Below, piece by piece: positions 35,812 to 41,738 of a stretch of 41,738 nt of DNA; the stretch's first letter is position 1, and every line of letters begins with the position of its first letter. The notes under the pieces are model-generated. The model made no database searches and had not been told where the DNA came from. It was given only the letters and a program-made list of their open reading frames with translations. This stretch comes from an uncultured bacterium (lineage in GTDB: Bacteria > Planctomycetota > Phycisphaerae > Phycisphaerales > SM1A02). The stretch is from assembly GCA_903891095.1 (NCBI GenBank), contig CAITDI010000047.1, positions 1-41,738 on the forward strand. The letters are read 5' to 3'. The position numbers and the translations under genes were made by a program.

Positions 35812-37008
35812 ATGCCCGAGATCATCCGCGCCGAGGCCGAGACGCTCCGCGACCGCCTGGTCGGGCCGCGCCGCCACATCCAGGTGGTCGTCGGCCCGCG
35901 GCAGGTGGGCAAGACGACGCTCGTTCGCTGGGCGCTTGGGGCGAGCGGCCTGCCGACGCACTACGCGACCGCCGATGATCCCGGGAGTCTTGCCGAGGGT
36001 TGGCTCCGGCAGCAATGGGAGCTCGGCCGGGCTAGGGCGGCGGCCAACCGCCGCAAGGGCGCCGTGCTCGCGATCGATGAGCTCCAGAAGCTGCCCAACT
36101 GGTCGGAGCAGGTGAAGCGCCTTTGGGACGAGGACGCGGCCGCGCGTTGCCCGCTGCGCGTGGTTGCGCTCGGGTCCTCGCCGCTGCTCCTCCAGAAGGG
36201 GCTCACCGAGAGCCTGGCGGGGCGTTTCGAGGCCATTCGCATCCCGCACTGGTCGTTCGACGAGATGCGGCGCGCGTTCAAGTTCGATCTCGACAGGTTC
36301 CTTGTGTTCGGCGGCTATCCCGGTGCCGCGTCGCTCGCACGCGACCAGGCGCGCTGGGCGGCCTACGTGCGCGAGTCGCTCGTCGACACCACCCTCAACC
36401 TCGATGTCCTGCAGCTCTCGCGCGTCGACAAGCCTGCGCTGTTGCGGCGGCTCTTCGAGCTCGCCTGCACGCATTCGGGGCAGCAGCTCTCGTATCAGAA
36501 GATGCTCGGCCAGCTTCAGGACGCCGGCAACACCGTCACGCTCGCGCACTACCTGCGGCTGCTCGAGGCGGCGGGCATGGTGCGCGGCATTGAGAAGTAC
36601 GCCGGCGACATGATCCGTCAGCGCGCGTCGAGCCCGAAGTTCCAGGTGCTGAACACGGCGCTCACTTCGGCGCTCGCGGGCGACGAGCCGCGCAAGCTCC
36701 TTGCGTCGCCCGACCTCAGGGGCCGGCTGGTCGAGAGCGCAGTGGGCGCGCACCTCGCGAACGCCGCTGCGACGGGGCGCTGCAGGCTCTTCTACTGGCG
36801 AGAGCGAAATCTCGAGGTCGACTTCGTGGTCGAGCGCGCGGGCAAGGTGCTCGCGATCGAGGTCAAGAGCGGTCGACGGCGCGATGGTCTGCCTGGCGTT
36901 GGAGCGTTTCTCAAGGCGTACCCGAAGGCGCGCACGCTGCTCGTCGGAGCGGACGGGGTGGCGGTCGAGGAATTCCTGCTGAAGCCGGTGGAGGCGTGGT
37001 TCGGATGA
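35812..37008 (+). CDS. AAA ATPase with DUF4143 / PD-(D/E)XK-like C-terminus
   Basis: 398 aa. N-terminal P-loop: Walker A GPRQVGKTT at 28-36 and Walker B VLAIDE at 85-90, followed by sensor-like VVALGSSPLLL. The middle has YLRLLEAAGMVRGIEKYAG, the winged-helix-like part of this group. The C-terminus has RLFYWRERNLEVDFVVERAGKVLAIEVKSG, with Asp337 and Glu350-V-Lys352 forming a PD-(D/E)XK-like site, the signature of DUF4143 (COG1373-type). Such ATPases are patchily distributed, often near mobile or stress loci, with unknown function. The leaderless promoter and palindrome upstream suggest self-regulation. It converges on the metalloprotease gene with a 19-nt gap. Confidence 0.88.
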   Translation: MPEIIRAEAETLRDRLVGPRRHIQVVVGPRQVGKTTLVRWALGASGLPTHYATADDPGSLAEGWLRQQWELGRARAAANRRKGAVLAIDELQKLPNWSEQVKRLWDEDAAARCPLRVVALGSSPLLLQKGLTESLAGRFEAIRIPHWSFDEMRRAFKFDLDRFLVFGGYPGAASLARDQARWAAYVRESLVDTTLNLDVLQLSRVDKPALLRRLFELACTHSGQQLSYQKMLGQLQDAGNTVTLAHYLRLLEAAGMVRGIEKYAGDMIRQRASSPKFQVLNTALTSALAGDEPRKLLASPDLRGRLVESAVGAHLANAAATGRCRLFYWRERNLEVDFVVERAGKVLAIEVKSGRRRDGLPGVGAFLKAYPKARTLLVGADGVAVEEFLLKPVEAWFG

Positions 37009-37027
37009 GTTCGTCCGCCTCGCTCGG

Positions 37028-39511
37028 TCATCCCCAGTTGCCGAGCAGCACCGCGAGGTCGGCGGCGCCGATCGTGCCGTCGCCGTCGAGGTCGCCCGTT
37101 CCGCCGAGACCCCAGCGCGAGAGCATGATCGCGAGGTCGGCTCCGTTCACGGCCGAGTCGCCGTTGAGGTCGCCCGGACGGCAGGTGCCGAGCTGCGCGA
37201 TGGACAGTTGGCCGCTCGCGCCGCTCGGGTTGTAGGCGAACAAGCCGACCGAGATGTAGTAGCGCTCGCCGCACGTTGCCGTGAAGGTGGTGGACGGTGC
37301 GCCCGGGGAGGTTCCCGTGTCAAGGCATTGCACGAACGGCGCTGCGCTGCAGGAGCCGGTCCGGATCGAGATCACCGCGCCGGAGCCGCTGGAAACGGTG
37401 CAGGGTCCGCTGGCGGTCGCGTCGTATGCGAACCACACGTCCTGCGGGACGCAGGGTGTGCCGGTGCTCGAGCCGGCGGTGTTCCATGCGTGCAGGCCCG
37501 GGCCGACCACGAGGGCCGTCGCGCACTCTTCGTTCGGATGGCAGGAGTACGGCTGGGTCAGCGTGACGGTCGCGATCCCGCCCGTCGCGGCAGCGCGGCC
37601 CGCGAGCTGGATGTAGTACACGCTGCCGAAGACGGGCGTGACGGTCAGCGTCGAAGTCGATCCCGCGCAGCCCGGGCTGTCGTCGTTGCATGCGACGGAG
37701 ACCAGTGACGAGCAGCTGCCGTCGGTGGACCGGTACACGCGCAGCACGGTGTTGAAGTCCGCCGCTCCGCAGGTCGAGACCGTGAACGGGCAGATCGTCG
37801 CCGCCTCGTACTTGAACCACACGTCGCGGTATGCCAGCGTGGCGCCGCATCCGCCGGTCGAGCCGGTTGCCTGCATGGTCGTTGCCGTGAGCGACGCGGT
37901 TCCGAAGTACGGCACAAGCTGCCAGGCGCCACTGCACTCGTCGTTGGAGGGGATGCACTCCGCCCGGGCCTCCTGGACGCACAGGCTGTCCCATGCGTTG
38001 TCGCAGCAGAACGCGTCGAAGCCGCAGACCGCCTGGCAGCACAGGATGTCGCTGCAGCCGGGCGTCGCGTGCGCGGCGAACGGATCTCCCGCGTTCGTTT
38101 CGCCGCATCTCGTGCAGTTGTAGATCGCGCGCAGGCGGCAGGCCTCGTCCCACGCGGTCTCGCAGCAGTACGAGTCCTCGACGCACACGAGCGCGCAGCA
38201 GGACGCGTTCGACGAGTACGGCGTGGTCGCGGCCTGCCATGGCGAGCCGGCGCGCTGGTCCCCGCAGCCCGAGACCTCGGTCTGGCTGCAGTCGATGCAG
38301 GTGTTGTGGGCGTTGAACCACGCGGTCAGCTCGCCGACAGACGGCGAGTTCGCGAAGGTGTTGGCACCCGTGATCCTGTCGTTCATCGTCGACGCGGGGT
38401 TCGCGCAGGTGCAGTGGTCGCAGAGCCAGTTGTGCCCCGTCTCGTGCGCGACGAGGTCGGTCTGCTTGGCGAACGCGCCTGCAACCACTGGCCAGCATGA
38501 ATTGAACGCCGTGCCGCCGGGGTTCGGGGCCGAGGTGTCGCCGAAGCACATCCAGCGGTAGGCCAACCCGATCAACACCCCGCCAGCGGAATGGGGCGTT
38601 GTGGGCCGGTTGTTGAAGAGGTGCACGAGATCGCGTTCGACCAGTGGGAAGTTGCCAGGTGCCCACAGGCTCGCGAGGAGGAAGTTGAGCTGGGGCGCGG
38701 TGAGGTTGCCGTACGGATCGGTCGCGGTGCTGGTGCGCACGACGATCGCCGTGAGCAGGTTGCGGATCCCCGCCTCGGTCTCGTACTGGTTGCTGGTGGT
38801 GTTGATGATCGACTCGACCTGCGCTGCGCAGGCAAGTACGCCGCCGCTCCCGAAGGACTGGAAGTAGGTCGAGTCGCAGTCGACCGCGACCTGCACATCG
38901 CACATGCCGTTGGTGCCGCCGGCGATGCCGCCCTCACTGCTGCCCGCGCCATGCGGAGCGTGATCGTCGTCGTCGTGGCCGCAGCGGCCCGCGCCAGGGA
39001 TCAGGTCCGAGGTGAGGTACGCGATGTGGGAAGGACCGCCCGCATCGGCCTGCGGCTCGATGCCGATCGCGATTCCGTCCGGCAGCTTGACGAGGCACTG
39101 CAGACGGCCGTCGCGGTACGAGCCGACCACGCGTGCGCCGGGAACGCCGTCGACCGTTCCACGCACCGTCGTGACCGGCGGGGGCGTCATCGCGACGAAC
39201 CGGCCCTTGGCGTCCTGGGAGAGGAGCTGGAAGCCCTCGGCGCGCACCGAGTGGACCCGCAGGTCGAGCGTGAATCCACCGAGTGGCGTCGCGACTTCGA
39301 CGTGCCGCAGCCCAAATCGATCAGGCTCTGCCTGGCGCAGCTCGAACACCGTCGCCGACTTCGCCGAGAGACGCTCGAGCGCGTCGGGCAGCGCGGGGGT
39401 GGATGGCGGAGTCGCCGCGGCCGACGCGATGGCCGCACCGAGTGCGAGGACGGTGATCGAATGGCGGATCCCGCGGTGGATCAAACGGGAAGGCATGGCG
39501 ACAGCGTGCAT
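37028..39511 (-). CDS. exported metzincin-like metalloprotease with Cys-rich repeats and dockerin tail
   Basis: 827 aa. A hydrophobic N-terminal segment (SITVLALGAAIASAAATPP) is a signal peptide. Zinc motif HETGHNWLCDH at 356-366 (HExxHxxxxxH), with ASTMND about 8 residues on as a Met-turn candidate, indicates an M12B/reprolysin-like peptidase. Then come two CC..VC..D.(F/Y)CC...WD..C repeats, CCALVCVEDSYCCETAWDEAC and CCQAVCGFDAFCCDNAWDSLC, typical of planctomycete exoproteins. Two beta domains with WFKYEA/WFAYDA follow. The C-terminus is a two-loop dockerin-like module (GDLNGDSAVNGADLAIMLSRWG, GDLDGDGTIGAADLAVLLGNWG). GAGGAG about 9 nt before the ATG supports the start. Confidence 0.9.
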   Translation of the reverse strand: MHAVAMPSRLIHRGIRHSITVLALGAAIASAAATPPSTPALPDALERLSAKSATVFELRQAEPDRFGLRHVEVATPLGGFTLDLRVHSVRAEGFQLLSQDAKGRFVAMTPPPVTTVRGTVDGVPGARVVGSYRDGRLQCLVKLPDGIAIGIEPQADAGGPSHIAYLTSDLIPGAGRCGHDDDDHAPHGAGSSEGGIAGGTNGMCDVQVAVDCDSTYFQSFGSGGVLACAAQVESIINTTSNQYETEAGIRNLLTAIVVRTSTATDPYGNLTAPQLNFLLASLWAPGNFPLVERDLVHLFNNRPTTPHSAGGVLIGLAYRWMCFGDTSAPNPGGTAFNSCWPVVAGAFAKQTDLVAHETGHNWLCDHCTCANPASTMNDRITGANTFANSPSVGELTAWFNAHNTCIDCSQTEVSGCGDQRAGSPWQAATTPYSSNASCCALVCVEDSYCCETAWDEACRLRAIYNCTRCGETNAGDPFAAHATPGCSDILCCQAVCGFDAFCCDNAWDSLCVQEARAECIPSNDECSGAWQLVPYFGTASLTATTMQATGSTGGCGATLAYRDVWFKYEAATICPFTVSTCGAADFNTVLRVYRSTDGSCSSLVSVACNDDSPGCAGSTSTLTVTPVFGSVYYIQLAGRAAATGGIATVTLTQPYSCHPNEECATALVVGPGLHAWNTAGSSTGTPCVPQDVWFAYDATASGPCTVSSGSGAVISIRTGSCSAAPFVQCLDTGTSPGAPSTTFTATCGERYYISVGLFAYNPSGASGQLSIAQLGTCRPGDLNGDSAVNGADLAIMLSRWGLGGTGDLDGDGTIGAADLAVLLGNWG

Positions 39512-39656
39512 CGGTGGCGGCTCCTCGTCGCAGCCCGATTGCGGCACCTTGTCGCCGAGACGTGGGCGACGGCAGCCGAAGGGCGGCGACGCGCAAAGTC
39601 CGCGCCGGCGGCAGGGATCTCTCAGTGGGAAACAGGAATTTCGCGGAGTGGCGGAT

Positions 39657-39886
39657 GTGTTCGCGCGCCGACCGTCCTCGAGACGCTGGGTGTGGTTCGC
39701 ACGCGAACCGCCGCCGCGGAGCGGCGGGTGTGTTCGCGCGCCGACCGTCCTCGAGACGCTGGGTGTGGTTCTCACGCAAACCGCCGCCGCGGAGCGGCGG
39801 GTGCCACTTCCTCGAGTCCGGAGGACGAGAGGTAGTGATCGCCGTGCATCAGGGTTCACGCGGGTGCGCCGCGTAGCGGCGGTCCG
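39657..39886 (+). repeat. structured ~140-bp repeat, copy B, with a tandem partial duplicate
   Basis: A 73-bp unit beginning GTGTTCGCGCGCCGACC is tandem at 39657-39729 and 39730-39802; the second copy continues into the full repeat core to about 39886. The unit's second half is the repeat's first hairpin. The full copy differs from copy A at only a few bases. The gap 39512-39656 upstream shows nothing else recognisable; 39887-40091 is plain sequence before the operator. Confidence 0.85.
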
Positions 39887-40091
39887 CGCGCACTTTCGAC
39901 AAACTTTCCGATCCACCCGTGTGAGCGTGATAGTTTCGCGTGCAACGCGTCCGGCGCACATCTCGGCCCATCCGCCGCGGGCATCCTCCGCGCTCAGTCG
40001 CGCGCTCCACGCCTCGAGATGTCCATTGCCGTTCCCGTCGGGGAGTCGGTCGGTCTCGGCCGTCCCGCCGCGCCGTTCGCGTGAACAAATA

Positions 40092-40121
40092 CTTGACATA
40101 TGTGTCAAGCAAAGCAATAGT
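40092..40121 (+). promoter_or_regulatory. promoter with overlapping inverted repeat for the nucleotidyltransferase/XRE pair
   Basis: CTTGACATATGTGTCAAG (40092-40109) is an inverted repeat, CTTGACA / TGTCAAG, around TATG. It contains the -35 TTGACA (40093-40098). After a 17-nt spacer comes AATAGT (40116-40121) as -10. Transcription would start near 40128, leaving a 32-nt leader with AGAGGAAAAAGGGGA before the ATG at 40160. The XRE protein is the likely binder. Confidence 0.65.
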
Positions 40122-40159
40122 GTCGAGTATGAGCACTCAAAGAGGAAAAAGGGGAATCG

Positions 40160-40714
40160 ATGCATCCACTGCCCGGCTTCACGCCCGACGGAGTCCTTCC
40201 GCCAGGCGAGTACACGATGACCCTGGACGAGCTCGAGGAGTCGATCCTCGTGCTCGGGCCGGGACAACCGTGGGACCATCCCGTCTGGGACGCGGCTTGG
40301 CGGCAGGTGCTCGTCAGGAACCTGCGGGTGATGGCTGGACAGCTCCATCAGGTCGGGATCCACGACATCTTCGTGGACGGATCGTTCGTCGAGGACAAGG
40401 ACCATCCGAACGACATCGACGGCTACTTCGTGTGCGATCCGTTTCGCTTTGCGTCGGGGCAGCTGGAGCAGGATCTCAACCGCATCGATCCCGCGAAGTG
40501 CTGGACGTGGGATCACCGAGCTCGAAGGCCGCATCGCGGCTATCCGAAGCGTCAGTTGCCCATGTGGCACGCATACCGCGTCGAGCTCTATCCGCACTAC
40601 TCAGGGCTTGTCGCGGGCGTGGATGCTCATGGCAACGAGCTGGAGTTTCCCGCCTGGTTCCGCCAGCGGCGGACCAACGGCGCGGCGAAGGGCATTGTCA
40701 GAATCGCCACGTGA
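40160..40714 (+). CDS. nucleotidyltransferase-like protein (DUF6932-type), likely toxin or effector of a pair
   Basis: 184 aa. GIHDIFVDGSFVEDKDHPNDIDGYFVCDP at 66-94 is a nucleotidyltransferase-fold active site: Gly74-Ser75 followed by Asp85-x-Asp87, the GS...DxD pattern of minimal nucleotidyltransferases. The rest (CWTWDHRARRPHRGYPKRQLPMWHAYRVELYPHY) resembles the DUF6932 family as I recall it; that name is from memory. A promoter with an inverted repeat precedes it and a Shine-Dalgarno sequence (AGGGGA) lies 6 nt before the ATG. The XRE gene follows after 16 nt. By analogy with other nucleotidyltransferase/antitoxin pairs it may be the toxin; this is inference. Confidence 0.75.
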   Translation: MHPLPGFTPDGVLPPGEYTMTLDELEESILVLGPGQPWDHPVWDAAWRQVLVRNLRVMAGQLHQVGIHDIFVDGSFVEDKDHPNDIDGYFVCDPFRFASGQLEQDLNRIDPAKCWTWDHRARRPHRGYPKRQLPMWHAYRVELYPHYSGLVAGVDAHGNELEFPAWFRQRRTNGAAKGIVRIAT

Positions 40715-40730
40715 CGAAGGAGCGCGCAGC

Positions 40731-41192
40731 ATGATCCGAAACGAATCCGAGTACCAGACGGCCGTTGCCCGCGTCGATGCGGAGCGCAAGCGATTCGCCG
40801 AGCACGCCAAGGCGTGGAAGAAGCAGGGCTTCACCGCGGCGCAGGTGGCGAAGCTCCGCGAGCCGCTGGAGTCGTTCCACATGCAGCTGGTCGAGGAAGT
40901 CCAGAGCTACGAGCGGCTCAAGCGCGCGCAGTTCGAAGAATTCGAGAACCTCGACGGGCTCGGCCAGGTGCTGATCGGCCTGCGGATCGCGCGCGGCATG
41001 ACGCAGCGCGAGCTCGCGCGGCGGATGGACGTGAGCGAGACGGCGGTGTCGCGCGACGAGCGCAACGAGTACCACGGGATCACGGTGGAGCGGGCGAGGA
41101 AGGTGCTCGACGCGCTCGGGGTGCGGCTGGTGACGCGGGTCGAGGTGGAGCCGATGGGGGTGGCGAGGAAGTCGCGGGGTAAGGCGCGGTAG
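40731..41192 (+). CDS. XRE-type HTH protein with N-terminal helical domain, likely antitoxin/repressor
   Basis: 153 aa. An N-terminal helical part MIRNESEYQTAVARVDAERKR leads to LREPLESFHMQLVEEVQSYERLK. The HTH follows at about 80-133: IGLRIARGMTQRELARRMDVSETAVSRDERNEYHGITVERARKVLDALG, with the XRE recognition helix around SETAVSRDE. A basic tail (ARKSRGKAR) ends it. GAAGGAG lies about 9 nt before the ATG. As the downstream partner of a nucleotidyltransferase-like gene with an inverted-repeat promoter, it most likely represses that promoter and may neutralise its partner. Confidence 0.88.
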   Translation: MIRNESEYQTAVARVDAERKRFAEHAKAWKKQGFTAAQVAKLREPLESFHMQLVEEVQSYERLKRAQFEEFENLDGLGQVLIGLRIARGMTQRELARRMDVSETAVSRDERNEYHGITVERARKVLDALGVRLVTRVEVEPMGVARKSRGKAR

Positions 41193-41213
41193 GGGGTTCG
41201 CGGAGTCGCGGAG

Positions 41214-41354
41214 CGACCGGCAATGAGACGTTGCGTGTGATTCTCACGCGAACCGCCGCCGCGGAGCGGCGGGTGCCACTTCCTCGAGTCCGGAGGACGA
41301 GAGGTAGTGGTCGCCGTGCGCTGGAGTTCACGCGGGTGCGCCGCGCAGCGGCGG
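41214..41354 (+). repeat. structured ~140-bp repeat, copy C
   Basis: Core 41235-41354 matches copies A and B, including all three hairpins. It starts about 20 bp after the XRE stop, so the two-gene module lies between copies B and C in direct orientation. Confidence 0.9.
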
Positions 41355-41622
41355 TGGGGAAAGGCACTTGCGCCGCTCGATGGGATCCGATGCAAGTGCG
41401 CAGAGTGCGGCCTGCACCCAGTGCGCTGTACGCGGATCCGCGTGTGCAAAGCCCGTGACGCCCGAACCGGAGCCGCCGCACGCGATTGCCCGCACATGCA
41501 GCGCAGTGCAGCACGAGCGGGTTTGGGCTGAAGTTTGACCAAACGCTTCCTGCTGGCCACGCTCGGCAGTAGATTTCACAATCCACCCCGCCCACTTGAA
41601 ATTGTACTCAAAGGAATTCTGC
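41355..41622. other. non-coding gap with palindromes
   Basis: GCACTTGC (41364-41371) and GCAAGTGC (41392-41399) form an 8-bp inverted repeat with a 20-nt loop. ACGCGGATCCGCGT (41430-41443) is a perfect 14-bp palindrome. A run of AT-richer sequence near 41560-41620 precedes the next gene. No complete gene or clear promoter can be placed here. Confidence 0.6.
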
Positions 41623-41738
41623 ATGAACGAGACGATTGACATCCGCGACCTACTCGTCGCGATCAGCCGCATGCCCGAAGACCGCCGCGTGAAGTCTGCT
41701 TCGGTCTGGTACGAGAGCCAGAAGGAGCATTGGATTGG
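41623..41738 (+). CDS. N-terminal fragment of an unknown gene (runs off right edge)
   Basis: 38 codons, beginning MNETIDIRDLLVAISRMPED and ending QKEHWIG at the window edge. AAAGGA about 7 nt before the ATG is a good ribosome site, and codon use looks coding. Family not recognised. It belongs with the accessory stretch by position. Confidence 0.6.
   Translation, partial: MNETIDIRDLLVAISRMPEDRRVKSASVWYESQKEHWI

Noticed and set aside
35541-41354. Similar short open frames across the three structured repeats, as if a small gene family
   Set aside because: The differences between copies do not concentrate at third codon positions and the frames have no start or ribosome site in common; the conserved feature is the hairpin structure.
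35519-41354. Integron attC array
   Set aside because: Spacing and hairpins are suggestive, but I found no RYYYAAC/GTTRRRY core sites and no integrase in the window; kept only as a comparison.

Overview
The window is GC-rich, gene-dense bacterial chromosome, most likely from a planctomycete of the Phycisphaerae type. Four things point there: a protein ending in a PTPG...RRRR sorting tail (30207-30854), an exported metalloprotease with Cys-rich repeats and a two-loop dockerin tail (37028-39511), an LptD-like outer-membrane protein, and pyruvate phosphate dikinase beside ordinary housekeeping genes. The organism assignment is inference from these hallmarks.

Layout. 1-2.7 kb: a secreted repeat protein cut by the left edge, an EVE-domain protein, LemA and RuvB. 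2.7-7.0 kb (minus): an envelope operon, LptD then Alg14-like and Alg13-like glycosyltransferase subunits, joined by 4-nt stop/start overlaps. 7.0-8.0 kb (minus): a UbiA-type prenyltransferase. 8.1-11.6 kb (plus): ribH-nusB-ftsY, nearly fused, then a pseudopilin-like gene and a membrane-anchored unknown. 11.6-13.1 kb: a REP-associated tyrosine transposase (RAYT)-like gene. 13.1-16.5 kb (minus): LOG-family gene and an HrpB-type helicase. 16.6-21.5 kb (plus): folC with a long Lys/Ala/Pro tail, and leuS. 21.8-29.1 kb (plus): a lipoprotein, an unknown, DUF58, and a transglutaminase membrane protein. 29.2-32.5 kb: a PilZ-like protein, the PTPG-tail protein and pabB. 32.7-35.4 kb: ppdK with a lysine-rich tail. 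35.4-41.7 kb: an accessory stretch with an AAA/DUF4143 ATPase, the dockerin metalloprotease, a nucleotidyltransferase-like/XRE gene pair and a gene cut by the right edge.

Four patterns stand out. (1) The 11-mer GGACAGGCATG occurs 12 times exactly plus 8 times with one mismatch, in both orientations. Ten of the 12 exact copies are intergenic. Inward-facing copies (one exact, one with a mismatch) bracket the RAYT gene, which suggests a REP/RAYT system with an unusual repeat. (2) Many genes have a TANNNT hexamer ending 6 or 9 nt before the start codon and no Shine-Dalgarno sequence, which points to widespread leaderless transcription; it also settles several starts, including moving lptD to a GTG at 6963. 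(3) A different structured repeat of about 140 bp is present three times, only in the last 6.3 kb, in direct orientation between the accessory genes. (4) Two accessory genes carry AT-rich palindromes on their promoters that look like operators.

All calls come from reading the sequence and recalling family motifs; no search was run.
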